From assembly GCA_963281255.1 (NCBI GenBank), contig OY725499.1:4669148-4733147 (forward strand): a stretch of DNA of 64,000 nucleotides, in the 5' to 3' direction. The position numbers were made by a program, and so were the translations under genes. This document shows, piece by piece, positions 21,728-33,761 of this stretch. The stretch comes from Aphrocallistes beatrix (taxonomy: Eukaryota > Porifera > Hexactinellida > Sceptrulophora > Aphrocallistidae). How positions within the stretch are numbered: position 1 is the stretch's first letter; each line of letters begins with the position of its first letter. Below the pieces are notes generated by a model. The model searched no databases. It was given only the letters and a program-made list of their open reading frames with translations, and was not told the DNA's origin.

Positions 21728-24700
21728 TTAATCTTGGGGTTCAACCTCGACATAAACCTTCTTAGCTGTCTGTTGGAGCCTTCCTAGCGGTTCTGGGTTC
21801 GGACGGGAAAGTTCAGATTTGGAGATCGTAATTTTTCTTAACTTTCGAAGTGTCTGTATAAGACAGCTAAGAGTGTTGCACGAAGCAGAGGTGAGTTCAC
21901 ACTCTACTATCAATAGCCTCCTTATGCCAGGATGACAAACTAGGCCATGACATAGCTCCATCATCCCAGAGTCACGTAGTGGGATAGCGCGCAGTACTAA
22001 ATGAACGAGTGAGGTTAGTGCTGCGATGCTGTTATGCCAACTTATGTCTTCTAAAATGAATTCGGAATAAGTCAACTTTAACGACATTAGATTAGAACAT
22101 AAAGCAATGCAGTTTAGGAAACTACTCCAGCTATCAATCCCTATGCTGTGTAATTCAGTGAAGTAGATCGCTTTTAACGAATCGTGATTTTTTGCGATTA
22201 TTTCGGTCAATAATTTCCCGTGGGAGGTATCAGGAGGCACTTCATCTGTAGAGAATAGCGTCAGGTATGAGATAGAGCTGAGGTGCTGTATATAGGGCAG
22301 GACTTTGTATGAATCTCTTTTTGTCCACCATTCTATCTCTTTGGAGACAGATGATAAGGTTTGAGGTATCATTTGCAGATAATCATTACGGTCAACAATG
22401 TAGATTCCATTTATCGGATATGCTAGCAAGCGTTGGAAAATTTGAACCCGGATCAGCCCATCAGATTCTTCTTTATGAGGGGCATAATAGAAATTATCTA
22501 ATGATTTGAATTGGTTGACGAGTGAGTCTAGTCTTTGAAAATCTATTTCAGAATTATCGATTCTTAAACTCCCAGCAAGTTTATTGACAGGAAATAATTG
22601 TTGTTGAGAAGGAATGGGACTTATCAATTTGCACCTTACAATATTGATACTGATTTTGGTGTTGGGAGGCAGAGAGACAGAAGAGAGGAAGTTAATGTAA
22701 GGATATATTGCATCGAAATCTTTTTCAACGAACAGCAGTGCAAAGTAGTGTAGTGAACAGGTGTAGGAGTTCAGTTTATTTAGGAGAGAGCTGAACTGTT
22801 CACTGGTAACAAAGTCAGACCGAATGCAAACAATTTGATATTCTCGAATATATTTCAGCGACTGAAGGAAGCAATGCCATTCGTTCGGGGTCACGGTATC
22901 TAGGAAATACAGATAGTAAGGTGATGGAAACTCCTTTTTGAGAAATGCAAAGTGCTTAGAGATTTTTGATGTAGTTTCGATAATCACTGTGGAAAGAAGA
23001 AGGTAGGACTGAGTGAATTTCCGCCAATCCGACATGTCAACAAGAGATATGTCGTAACGTAGTTGACAGCACATAGGCGCTTCACGGAGTGACATGGGTT
23101 TAGGGAAAGTATGGCGGCAGAGGATGGGTGTCATACGGCCTGCTTTCTCTTTTAAAATGCCAGCCATGAAACGAATTACCATTTTGTACATTGATATATA
23201 CTGGCTGGAAGATGTGATATAACGAAGGATGAAGCATTGATTGGGCCAGGAGTTATTAGAGATGGATACAGCGGCCATATACTCCTGAATGGTTAAGTGC
23301 TGGAAGGCCCATACCTTGACACGCACACCATACTTATCAACTTTCAAATGCACTTGCATTAAACCGAAGCGCTCACTGGGATAGATCTTACCATCGATCT
23401 CAAAAGAGATATTCTTATCGGATGTCATGACTCGCTCAAATATTCCCTGATTCGCCTCAAGTGCAACCTCATTGATGCACTCTCTAATGGCCGGGTGGAA
23501 TTCAGACATGCTTAACTTCTTGCTTTCCTCCTCGAGATCCATTCGGGACAATTGGCGACGGATGAGATACACTATGAGCTTAGTGTAGAGGTGTGATAGT
23601 GTTTCAGTAAGGATATCCTTTGACTCGTTGAAGAGAGCAGTAAACAAGCTCGCATTCACTGGCACTAGAGACAATTGTTTTATTTCATTGTGAAGCTGAA
23701 ACATTTCGTGGACCTGCTTTAGCTTGTCATTTGTCTCAATATTTTTTTCGAAGTATACATCTCGGTTCGCGGGAGAAAATCCTAACACTTGAAAATTCGT
23801 AGATTTAAAGTTTGCGTCGTACTTATACTTGAAATCGTACCAGGCGCTAGGTCGGCTGGTTACGAGGATGGTACTAAGTGGTAGGAACTGTCGCGCCAGC
23901 AACTTATACAGCAAAGAGGTTTCAAACGGGACACTCCTCGTGAACTCGTCTGCCCCGTCTATTATTATGAAAAGATCCTCTCCTTTGGTTGAGACCAAGT
24001 GTGAGGCAAGACATTTGCTCCAATGTTCGTCGGGAGACATGCTGAGTAAGAGCCAGCTAATAACAAATTCATTATCGACATTCTGATTTTTTTCATGTCT
24101 AACCTCCTCTAGTCTGTGCCATTCCTTACTCCTGCATGGAATTGAAACAGTGTAAAGAAAATTATTCAGCCTACCGGTTCCGTACATGTGAGCGAAGTGC
24201 TTGCAAAGAAAACTTTTACCGCTGCCGGGATTCCCGATCATGCACCAAAGTTGTTTTTCGCTCGAATCGCAACTTGTGACAATCTTATCAAAGTCTACTA
24301 CCTCAACAGTTTCATATTCATCCTGTTCGTTCATTTGACGTAAGAATTCAATCTCATTAAGCCCACTCTCTTCGACTTCTCTCTCCATACCAGGTTTAAT
24401 CTCTACTACGGTCAAAGGAATGTATATTGACTCTATCGGAACACGTTTATCTCCAAGCAATACACTAACATCTTTACTTTCCTTGAAAATAAATTCTATT
24501 AGATTTTTTTGCCCAATATTCTCGTTTAGATTGCTTTTGAGAATTACTTTCAACTGTTGATTACTAAATTTGTTAAAAGTAGATTCATATTTAAGAACTT
24601 TGCCAGCAAGATCATTAAGTTTTATTTTAACCAAAATCGAGTATAGTTTTCCTATGTTATTGGCGAATAGGTCATTTTCTATGCATAATTCCAAAGCTAT

Positions 24701-25084
24701 TTCTGCATTTATTTGTCCTATTCTTATCACTGAAATAGCTCGCAAGATTTTCTTCCAGTTTTCTGCTGTTAACTCTGCTTTGAGTAGATCTATAAAGGTT
24801 TTGGCACTTTGGATTTTCATTTTTTTTCGTCTGCATAACGATGGAATTTTGTCAGCAATAGGGACCAAGTCAGCTCTGCCTATCGCTTTCAAGCCAGCAC
24901 GGAATCCTTTTAGTTCAAAATTATCCCACTTCTCTAACGTAGCCAAGAAATCAGTTGCATCATCTATTTGCTCTATTAAGCCTGCAGGCATGTCCAGAAC
25001 ATTTTGAAGTTTCTTAATATTCTCTTTGGTTAGTTTCTCAGTCATTTCTTGGAATGGCTCAATATCTTCTTTGTTATCCGCCAT
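21728..25084 (-). CDS. DED-DED-NACHT-LRR-like receptor A
   Basis: A 1118-residue protein in one exon, likely a cytosolic NLR-type sensor. Residues 1-88 form a death-effector fold (LTKENIKKLQ, then RADL near 70). Residues 90-180 form a second, divergent one. The NACHT NTPase follows: Walker A GNPGSGKS at 284-291, Walker B LFIIIDGADEF near 371, and the sensor-like TILVTSRP near 405. The region to about 700 fits NACHT helical domains. The C-terminal third has leucine-rich-repeat-like segments (LTSLVHLVLRAIPLRDSGM). Upstream, TTTCTTAG on the minus strand 6 nt before the ATG suggests a spliced 5' UTR. A GTAAGT donor 10 nt after the stop suggests a 3' UTR intron or an alternative C-terminus. Receptor B on the opposite strand is a paralogue of equal length. 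All NTP-binding motifs are intact. Ligand and pathway are unknown. Confidence 0.9.
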   Translation of the reverse strand: MADNKEDIEPFQEMTEKLTKENIKKLQNVLDMPAGLIEQIDDATDFLATLEKWDNFELKGFRAGLKAIGRADLVPIADKIPSLCRRKKMKIQSAKTFIDLLKAELTAENWKKILRAISVIRIGQINAEIALELCIENDLFANNIGKLYSILVKIKLNDLAGKVLKYESTFNKFSNQQLKVILKSNLNENIGQKNLIEFIFKESKDVSVLLGDKRVPIESIYIPLTVVEIKPGMEREVEESGLNEIEFLRQMNEQDEYETVEVVDFDKIVTSCDSSEKQLWCMIGNPGSGKSFLCKHFAHMYGTGRLNNFLYTVSIPCRSKEWHRLEEVRHEKNQNVDNEFVISWLLLSMSPDEHWSKCLASHLVSTKGEDLFIIIDGADEFTRSVPFETSLLYKLLARQFLPLSTILVTSRPSAWYDFKYKYDANFKSTNFQVLGFSPANRDVYFEKNIETNDKLKQVHEMFQLHNEIKQLSLVPVNASLFTALFNESKDILTETLSHLYTKLIVYLIRRQLSRMDLEEESKKLSMSEFHPAIRECINEVALEANQGIFERVMTSDKNISFEIDGKIYPSERFGLMQVHLKVDKYGVRVKVWAFQHLTIQEYMAAVSISNNSWPNQCFILRYITSSSQYISMYKMVIRFMAGILKEKAGRMTPILCRHTFPKPMSLREAPMCCQLRYDISLVDMSDWRKFTQSYLLLSTVIIETTSKISKHFAFLKKEFPSPYYLYFLDTVTPNEWHCFLQSLKYIREYQIVCIRSDFVTSEQFSSLLNKLNSYTCSLHYFALLFVEKDFDAIYPYINFLSSVSLPPNTKISINIVRCKLISPIPSQQQLFPVNKLAGSLRIDNSEIDFQRLDSLVNQFKSLDNFYYAPHKEESDGLIRVQIFQRLLAYPINGIYIVDRNDYLQMIPQTLSSVSKEIEWWTKRDSYKVLPYIQHLSSISYLTLFSTDEVPPDTSHGKLLTEIIAKNHDSLKAIYFTELHSIGIDSWSSFLNCIALCSNLMSLKLTYSEFILEDISWHNSIAALTSLVHLVLRAIPLRDSGMMELCHGLVCHPGIRRLLIVECELTSASCNTLSCLIQTLRKLRKITISKSELSRPNPEPLGRLQQTAKKVYVEVEPQD

Positions 25085-25432
25085 TTCTATCTAAGAAATT
25101 AAAATATTATATTTGTTGCTTTTAAGAACAATTATGTATAAAGAAAAAGGAATATTTCCGTGTATGCTGTTTGTCTTTGGAACCAAGTACATTCCAAAAC
25201 TGTAGGGATGAAATATTATGAAATTTCGCCTTTAAAATACTTCCTTACTTATCCATTCTATTAATACTGTTTTCAGCATTTTTTACGATTTTCCAATATT
25301 AGAATGATTTTGTAGTTATTTTTACCTTATTTTGTACAGCTATTTTAGCAACAAATTGCTTCATAACAGTGAAACTGTTATATTTATTATTTTGAATTCC
25401 TACAGCCAACCATAACATAGATCATAGCCTAC
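25085..25432. other. Spacer upstream of receptor A
   Basis: AT-rich sequence that should contain the 5' UTR, intron and promoter of receptor A, transcribed leftward. No core promoter motif stands out. Confidence 0.35.
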
Positions 25433-27438
25433 TTTAATAATGCCTCACAGTAGACTGAAAATAATGGACTAGGGATAAAGTAGTAGCCGAATGGATTAAT
25501 ACACGATTAGCCTAAAATCGTTAACCATACAGAATAGGCATTAAGAATGTATTACCAGCATATATAAACATGGTATCAAAGTACATATATCCGTTGGAAA
25601 AATTTCGATTAGTCATCATATCATTGCGCAACAGGTCATTCTAAGGACAATTTTAGCGATTTTCTAAGCTGTTTTAACCCTATTTCTAAATGGTATTAAG
25701 GCGTGATTTTTGTGTAGAACCAAGATTAATACGAGCTGATTTGAAAAATTTAGAATTTTTCAGTGGAATGTTGCTTCATTCCTGCGTTGCCATGGTAAAT
25801 CATTTTGATCAGTTTGGGCTATATCCTGCAAACTATGTTAACTAGATCTTCAAGTTTGTTCGTGTTTGATAGGCAATGGCCTACTTCCTATTAGGTGATA
25901 ATACAACTTGAACTTCTAAATTCAACGAGTTTTGAGTTATGGGTTGATTTTAAGAATGTGACAAAACCACTAAATTGTCGCATAACTCTATAGTCTGTTA
26001 ATTTAGAAGTTTAAATTGTATTATTACCTAATAGGAAGTAGCCAATTGCCTATCAAATACGATTAAATTTGAAGACCTAGTTCTTATAGTTTGCAGGATA
26101 TGGCTCAAACTGATCAAAATACTTTACCATAGCAACGTAGGAATGTAACAACATTCCATTGAAAAATTCTAAATTTTTCAAATCAATTCGTATTAATCTT
26201 AGTTCTATACAAAAATACTACCTTAATAACATTAAGAAGTAGGGTTAAAACAGCTTAGAAAATCGCTAAAATTGTCCTTAGAATGACCTGTTCCGCAATG
26301 ATATGATGACTAATCGAAATTTTGACAACGGATATATACTACTTTGATGCCAAGTTTATATATGTTATGCGAGATGTTGTCATTTGGAAGATGTTGTCAA
26401 TCGCCAACATCTCTCATGCGAGATGTTGGTGTGTGAAAAGGTATGGCTTCATGTATTCATTGATATGGTTTCTAGGTTGTGTTTTATGGTTTCTATCGGT
26501 AGTCACAAGACATTGTCATTCCATAATTAGTTTAAGTGCTATTATGTTTAAGATTATTATTTGCAATGACTGATACATATCATCAAAAGAAATTTGAAGA
26601 ACTTGTTAACATTACAACATTTGATAAATTCATACACAACTAGCAGTCTACTATTGAAAATAAGCTAACATCTCTCGTTTGTAGAACCTGCAAGCGTCAG
26701 AATTATGTTATACGAATACAAGGGGATTTTATACAAACTCCATTATTAATTCTAGAATTTGGCAACCTTTCCTGGAAAGAGCATCGAAAAGAAAATTCAT
26801 CTAATCCATCAATACAGACTCCAATACTTCCAGCTCATTGGATATACACTCCTGTTCGGAAATCATTTCACCCTAAAAGCTCTGATAAATACAACTTGTT
26901 ACCATTACGATGGAATGAGAAACAAAAAGATACAACTTGAAGAAACTTCAAATCTTCAAAAACACAGTTTAGTCAATTTTGTAGTGTATTTGGTTATTCC
27001 TAGTTAGTCACTCTCTTACATGTACTTAGACCTAGAAAGTTCTTGTTGGCTAGTATTTCGATAGATTTAGTTCAGAGAAATAAGTTCTTACATATACTAT
27101 TTATACATTTGTAGCACAATTGGAATACGGACAAATAACAAACAAACTAATGGGTACAATAGTGATTAGAATTTGTTTACAAAAGTATTCTTCAACCTAG
27201 AAACCATAGTAATGAATACATGAAGCCATACCTTTTCATACATCAACATCTCGCATGAGAGATGTTGGCGAATTGACAACATCTTCCAAATGACATTTCG
27301 CATAACATATATACTGGTAATACATTCTTAATGCCTATCCTACATGGTTAACGATTTTAGGCTAATCGTGTATTAATCCATTCGGCTATTACCGCATCCT
27401 TGGTTATTTACTGTGAGGCATTATTAGAGTAGGCTATG
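25433..27438. mobile_element. CATAGCCT palindromic element Q2 with a nested palindrome
   Basis: The ends CATAGCCTAC and GTAGGCTATG are flanked by CATAGAT and CATAGAC, a 7-bp duplication with one mismatch. The outer arms match the Q family over several hundred bp. Inside, about 26366-27300 is another inverted repeat with arms containing AACATCTCTCATGCGAGATG and AAGGTATGGCTTCATGTATT. The small open frame at 26759-27007 lies in the centre and matches no family I know. Confidence 0.75.
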
Positions 27439-27929
27439 CATAGACATATAGTCAACTCCCACAGTCCCATTATTACCAAATCCATTCAACGCTCATTGTT
27501 CAAAAGTTCTAAAATGAGTTTCTCATCTAAGAGTTCATAAAGATATCACATAACACGACACGATAGCAGGTGCAATCCTACACGTGGTCCAATCAATGCA
27601 ACTCTATCTCTTTTGAGTTCCAGGATAATTAGTTGTGATATCTCAAACACATTCTTACGGTGTATTAACAAAGTGATCTCTAAAATGAAAAGAGATTATG
27701 GCTTGTGGTCTCCCAAATGGACAGTGCCATAACATCAGAAAAGATTTCTGCAGACAGATGCAGCAGTGTTCTAAATGTTCAAACCACAACAAAGCTATGT
27801 GAACAAATAAATTTGTTAGGCCGAAGGTATGATCGATAATCATTTGACCCAGTCTCATAGATATACGTAATCCAACTGAAAATTATAATGTAATTAGAAA
27901 AATGGATAAATTTGAAATGTCAACAAATA

Positions 27930-28089
27930 CAGTTGACTCTGCTTAATAGGGTCGCATTGGTCAGAGGACATTTGCCCCCAATAAGCGGAGAACCCTATTA
28001 ACCGAAAATATTTTGTATTAGTTTATATTGTGAGAGTTATTCCGATCCTAGCCCGATTAAACAGTGACCCTCTTAAACGGAGTTGACTG
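27930..28089. mobile_element. Tc1/mariner-type MITE (CTTAATAGGGTC family), copy 1
   Basis: Ends CAGTTGACTCTGCTTAATAG and the inverse TAAACGGAGTTGACTG, 160 bp, flanked by TA on both sides. The interior carries the inverted pair TAGGGTC/GACCCT. A second copy is at 45788-45977. It resembles pogo/Tigger-derived MITEs. Confidence 0.8.
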
Positions 28090-28379
28090 TATTACTATTG
28101 CTTTGTGTCCTCATTCCCCCGTTGGGTTACTCCACCTTTTAAAATAACTATTTTCCTGTTATATTTTGGATTAGAAAATATTTCCTCTATTATAGTCCAA
28201 AATAGCAGCAGTTATTACTCAAAATCGAAATGTTGTTTCTGTTCTGGCAGTTTGTATAGATTGATAATTTAACACTTCACATACTTTTCCTGAATGTTTG
28301 TATAATTAATTCTAAGTCACTTATATTTGTAATCTACTAAATACTTGTATATCGTGTGACATTGACTTTTCATTAAAAA

Positions 28380-28465
28380 CAAGCGCCCTTCGCGCACTTG
28401 CGTAGCGCGGCTAGCGAACAATTTGTGTTCGCAGAGTCGCTCTGCAGACGCCTGGGAATGCAATC
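28380..28465 (-). mobile_element. Helitron-like 3' terminal module
   Basis: The GC-rich hairpin module (CGCACTTGCGTAGCGCGGC and GAACAATTTGTGTTC) ends CTTG then T on the minus strand. It is one of about nine such modules in the window. The 5' limit of this copy is not determined. Confidence 0.5.
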
Positions 28466-28735
28466 AAATCAAATTCAAAATCTCCTATGGATGCTAAATA
28501 TCAATACTTTCACTAATCGATTTCAAAAATGATTACTTTATGGATATATTTAAACAAAAAATAATCACTGTTAAATCGAGAATATCATATTCAAACTCTA
28601 CACTCCTCAAAACTCCATGTCAACCGTTGGAAGCTAGTCTCTAAATATTTTTCAAATTCGATAATATGTATATAAGGTGTTAAAATATACACAATATTTT
28701 TTATTGCTATACACTATACTAAAATCAAGACATCT

Positions 28736-29237
28736 CAGTAGAGTTTGCTTATTAGCAATTGCCTTATTAGCAAGTTTTTTCAGTGCACAGAGCAAAGGTA
28801 TAGGGATTTATGTATAAACAAGTTCGCTTATTAGCAAGTTTGCTTATTAGCAAGATTCGCTTATTAGCACGTTTTTTTAAGGTCTCAATGGACCAAAATG
28901 TATGAATTATGTTCCCTTATTAGCAAGTTCGCCTATAAGCAAGTTTTCTCGTGCAAAACACGACTTGCTAATAACTTAATAAGCGAACTTTTAGTTCGTT
29001 TATTAGCACGAAAACTTGCTAATACGTACACGGACTTTTAGTTCGTTTATTAGGAAGAACTTGCTAATAGAGATTATTCTGTATTATGAATTAATTAATT
29101 TACAATCTTCAATTTGAAGAAAATTGTGGTTGCTTTTGAATAGCGTAGAAAGTTTCGTAAGTATTATACATTAGAGTTCGCTTATTAGCAAGTTTTTCTC
29201 GTGCAAAACCCGACTTGCTAATAAGCGAACTCTACTG
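28736..29237. mobile_element. Tc1/mariner-type MITE (TTCGCTTATTAGCAAG family)
   Basis: Ends CAGTAGAGTTTGCTTATTAG and the inverse CTAATAAGCGAACTCTACTG. Copies of CTTATTAGCAAGTT occur at least eight times on both strands inside, so this may be several nested or tandem copies. No coding sequence. Confidence 0.75.
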
Positions 29238-29451
29238 TATATAAGTTATGGCTTTGAAGTATTAATATCAAAGATGTCTATTGTCGTTTCGTACAATGAT
29301 TTCTATTATGAGTGTGAAGTCATATATATTGTATAGAAAAAGTGTGAAAAATTGTTCTCAATATTTGCAGAGGTGTGAAAAGGAGCATGCTATCAGTGAT
29401 GCATTCCTCTTAGATTCGCCGCTTGATCTTAATACCTTCTAGTTTCTAGGG

Positions 29452-29757
29452 CAGGGGTTCTTAACCGGGGGGGAATTCCCTCCTAGGGGGAAATTTGGAG
29501 GATTTTTTTAGGAAATTTATTTATCAAATTGGGTAAACCTTATAATATCTGAAAAAAATGTGCAAGTGTCACATTAAATGCTAATACTAGAATCTACTAG
29601 AATATAGAATATTAGATATATATACGGTATACTCTAATATTCAGACCGTTGGTTAAAGAATGTTATAATACAATTTAATGTTAATAAGTCAGGGAGAGGG
29701 GAAGGATGTCTTGAAATTTCGCTTTGGTAACATGATTGTTTCGGTTAAGAACCCCTG
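29452..29757. mobile_element. hAT MITE with exact 8-bp target duplication
   Basis: Terminal inverted repeats CAGGGGTTCTTAACC (15 bp, perfect) enclose 306 bp, flanked on both sides by TTCTAGGG. The terminus closely resembles hAT-Charlie ends known from many animals. No transposase remains. Confidence 0.9.
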
Positions 29758-31047
29758 TTCTAGGGGCTATACAAAAAGTTGAATTTCCGAGGGATAATGT
29801 CTAAAAAGCAAAGGTTCATTAGGCGTATCCTCTCGGATGCCCTAGGTAGAAACATTGGACAATAGCTAATAACTTAAATATTGCACCATGTTTGAAACAT
29901 AACAGTCGAATATCCAATATATTATTTTTTTGTTGATTAAGAAAGTGAGTGTACGATGTTTGTACGCCCATCTAAACATTCTTGTGGAAACTACTAGACC
30001 GATTATGCAAACTTGGATCATATTTTCCTTATATGGTAGATTTGTACCTGATGTAACGATTATTCATATTTTCACACCTTACCACAATAAGTGAAAAATG
30101 TACTGACCAAGAAAATTGAGATTTAATATTACAGTGGCGTTGAAAATAATGTTAAAAGGGATTGAGCCTAATTCAATGCATACAAATAATTCACAATGGC
30201 TCCTAAAATTGAAATCTGATTGGTTGACATGAAAAATAGTTTCCAAAGCAATTATAGCTGTATAAAATGTTAAAATTGTAACTCACTTGATTTGGATGTA
30301 TACACAAATAGTTAAAGTCTGTAATATATCGCACGATTTTAGGCTGTAAACTATAAAAAATAGAATAATGGATAAAAATATATAACTCTAATGAATAGAA
30401 CAAATAATGATCTCACTTGTTTCAGACTGAAATATGTTAATCTCTGTGGATTCTTGTTTCGGAAAATAATTTGAATATTTTCAATTAAATTTGAAAAAGA
30501 TTGTGTCGTGTGTGTCTTTTGTATTTGATTGTAGTGTTTCGATGTATTAACTGTTAGGGGAAGAATCAATATAGTTATTGATTAAGAATGGCCTACTATG
30601 CCTTAAGTAATACGATCCACTTTTATTATAGAGTATATCACATTCAAGATATATTATAATTAGTGCACTTAGCCTAATTTTAGAATCTTGAGGGATATAA
30701 TAAGTTTGTCTATGTTTGTTTGTTTGTCCGGAATTGTTTGAAGAGATGATAAGAACCTGAATTATGAAAATTTGTAGCAAAAAGATTCATACAAACCAAT
30801 AGTTTTCTGGCTCTTATTTACGTAGCTAATAACTTTTTGTTTAATACTAGGTTCATATAGAATTGATAGATTTAAAAAACTGTATTACACGCCAATTGTT
30901 GAAAATAGAGCTTGCATTAAGATGGATAAAGTGCAATGCCAGAGTTTGGATACAGTTCGACTCTCATTCACAGTAGCGATTTTTAACCATAGCGAACTCT
31001 ATGATGTATTGAGTCACGTCACAAAACCCAAGTGTTTGAGGATAACA
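29758..31047. other. AT-rich intergenic stretch
   Basis: No gene recognised. A TGTTTGTTTGTTTGTCCGGA tract near 30710-30730 resembles the 5' region of the Helitron-like elements at 34988 and suggests a further remnant. Confidence 0.35.
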
Positions 31048-31048
31048 A

Positions 31049-31270
31049 CGCGCTTCACTTGTTTGTGCTGCGCGGCCGGCGGACACAAAGTGTCCGCCGG
31101 AGTCGCCCTTTGGGCGCCTAGGTTCACGTTGATTAATTATAATGTAGATAACAGCTCTAAGTACGTCTTTTTTACTGATTGATACCACTCGAAAAATCAC
31201 AAATTTTTAAAAAAATTTTTTGATGTCTAATGATGATGTCATAACAGAGTGGTGCGTCATCAATTTTTAG
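31049..31270 (-). mobile_element. Helitron-like 3' module
   Basis: Contains the three GC hairpins of the family, including the perfect GGCGGACACAAAGTGTCCGCC-type palindrome near 31077-31098 and GCCCTTTGGGC. On the minus strand it ends GCGTTG before T, a one-base variant of the usual end. The CRE-like TGATGTCA site near 31232 is a degenerate form of the intact sites in other copies. Confidence 0.55.
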
Positions 31271-31889
31271 GATAGTTGTATAATATTTGAGATATAATTA
31301 CTACTACCTGTAGTATGCTTGTGGTATCATATCAATTCCTGCGTAGATATTCTGTAATTGTATTCTGCCAGAAATGTCTTTATCCTTTACTGAGAATTAG
31401 TGGCGCTACAAACACGATTCCGTGGGTTATTCCTCCAATCTCCTGAGAGCTTAAATTTTTCGTTTGTTAATTGAAACCTTTTTAAAAATGTGGTTCCTTA
31501 CAATTTTCGAATATAAACCCTTGCTTTCCCTTAATTTACCCATTAGAACATTATTTTTGAAAATTTTGATTTCATACCCGCCAGAATATTTGGCCCGATC
31601 CTAGTTTGAGGATTGTCCTATCAGACCATGGCTGTAGTCCGAAGCGAAGCCCGACACTCTTCCTTGTCCCGAACGGACCTCGAGCTGGGCTCTAACACAT
31701 CCAATCTCCATCACTCTTCCATTGAGTTAATTCATTTTAATGAGGCACCGCTCAATGAATTTGTTTTATGTCTCACATTTTGGATGTGTGTATGCGAGGT
31801 TTACGTCGCGTTCCGCTATTTCTTTTTGCTCAGTTTGGCTTGTATAGGTTATCACTGGGTATGATGGTGAGAATGTTTTGGATTGTTCT

Positions 31890-32046
31890 ATAAAGCAGTG
31901 CCCGCGCCACGGTTTTAGAAGTGGTCCGGCTTTACCGAACCAACTGGACCACTTTTGAATGTTGTCGGTTTACTGGACAACCTGGGGCACTTTTGAAAAG
32001 TGAACCGGTTAAACCGTACCAACCTGACAGTGGCGCCGGCCCTGCT
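31890..32046. mobile_element. Short GC-rich MITE (CAGGGCCGGCGCCA family), copy 1
   Basis: The right end is the inverse of CAGGGCCGGCGCCACTGTC and the left end, AGTGCCCGCGCCACGG, is a diverged partner. The interior repeats GGACCACTTTTGA-like motifs. A related element is at 61018-61136. Probably hAT-derived. Confidence 0.55.
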
Positions 32047-32132
32047 GAAGGACAGTACATCAGTATATTAATTCTTTCATCAGCGAATTTAATTAAACCA
32101 TTTATACGAATTGTATCGTATAACTATCAGTT

Positions 32133-32256
32133 CAGTAGAACTCATTTTATAAGAACGGATATTTTATCTTCGGAGGAAAATATATGTAAATCATTACGGT
32201 TAATACAAACAAAATTCTTCCCTCCGCTGATATTCGTAATTAACGAGGTTCTACTG
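32133..32256. mobile_element. Tc1/mariner-type MITE, 124 bp
   Basis: Inverted ends CAGTAGAACT and GGTTCTACTG enclose an imperfect palindrome with TATTTTATCTTCGGAGG near its left part. No coding sequence. Confidence 0.55.
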
Positions 32257-32727
32257 AATAGTTTTTCAGATCTTAGTTTTAGCAATAATAATTTCTGATT
32301 CTTAATATCCATATACCTCAAGACAGCCAATTTTCAGAGGCCTGAATACTCACCGGATATAGTCCCTAATATCAGGTAACAGTAATATAGTATTTCAATG
32401 TTAGCCACCTTATGTATTATTTATTTGATATATCAAAAGTTGTAAAGTTACATATGTCACAGCATTTAGCTTTTATTGCATAGCTGAGGTATCATATAGG
32501 CACAACTCCTAAATATTTCATTACAAGCCAACCCTCAAGCATTTTAACGATAATCCTTTATCATATTTCGAATTTTTGGATAACATTCAAAATACTTCTA
32601 TCGAATTCGTCGTGTCCAGCTAATTTCATAAATCAGGTTGAGATCTTTTTAGTTCAGATAAATGAACAAAAATTGAACATGTGTAAATATATCAGATGCG
32701 ATCTTTTTCTTGCAAAATACCCAGATA

Positions 32728-32912
32728 CAGTCAGGGTCGCTTATTATGAACCCGCTTAATATGAACATTTGTTTATTCTGAACTAACCCCCTGGTCCCAA
32801 TTTTATTTTTTAGATAGGATTTGTATTGAATCAAGTTCGCTTAATATGAAGTATCTCTATTATGAACATATTTTTTGGTCCCCTGGTGGTTCACAATAAG
32901 CGACCCTGACTG
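32728..32912. mobile_element. Tc1/mariner-type MITE (CAGTCAGGGTCGCTTATT family), copy 1
   Basis: 185 bp with perfect ends CAGTCAGGGTCGCTTATT and its inverse, flanked by TA on both sides. Other copies are at 37941-38124, 58179-58347 and 60157-60302. Internal TATGAAC and GTTCACAATAAGCG repeats are shared by all copies. Confidence 0.85.
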
Positions 32913-33380
32913 TATTATGTTTATTTTCTACTTCGTTTAACAAAGCCCCTCGAGCAGAGACGTAGTCAGTCACTCCGATCAAGGCCTTCCGGGAGGCCCT
33001 TGGCTATATCTTTTCTCTCAAGACGAAATGGTAGTAGTGCTCTATCCCTAGGTTGACATATTTCATGCATCATCAACCCAGGAATATAGAAGCACACTCC
33101 CATCCCGTATGTTTTTTCTTTCGCCACTTTTGTTATAGGATAGATTTTTAGTGACAAATATCCTCGATTCGGACTTACAATCTGTATCATCACAATAAAG
33201 TCCGTGCTTTTAGTTGTAATACAAACGTGCTCGCCCCCAGGGCCTGGGGATATCGAAGAATTCAGTGTGCCTAATATTTATTAATTTCACTATACCATGG
33301 ATGCATAAGTTAAATTAAAAATATAAGAAAAGTTACAATTACGTCTTCATTCATCATAATTAAGCATTTCAAATATGTGA

Positions 33381-33440
33381 CAAGCGCGCTTCGCTTTCTT
33401 GCTCTGCCCGGCTGGCGAACAATTTGTAAACCCTCACAGG
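33381..33440 (-). mobile_element. Helitron-like 3' terminal module
   Basis: CAAGCGCGCTTCGCTTTCTTG at 33381 is the minus-strand end of the GC-hairpin module, terminating CTTG then T, here with a truncated hairpin set. Confidence 0.45.
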
Positions 33441-33761
33441 TGCGATGGAAATCTTTCCAAATTCAAACTTCCTGTGATAATACACATGTGCAAGGTTGAG
33501 TAATTTAGTCACTGTACCCCGATTTTCGAGTTGTGCTGACTCATAATTCCCATTGATTTATTTATGTGCATTGAGTTAGGGGTCTAATCCAATATAATAA
33601 ATTTTATTGAATTCTGCAGTAAAATGTGCAGTGGAAATTCATTTATCCAAACCCCTTTTGGTTCCACCATTTTTTGGATATCTAAGATTCACTTTATTTA
33701 CATTTTTTATTAATCTGACTCGGTTTTCCATAATATTGCTCTTTTATTTTAGGTCCTATCA

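Noticed and set aside
26759-27007. 82-residue open frame in the centre of element Q2
   Set aside because: No recognisable domain and AT-rich composition; expected by chance inside a non-autonomous transposon.
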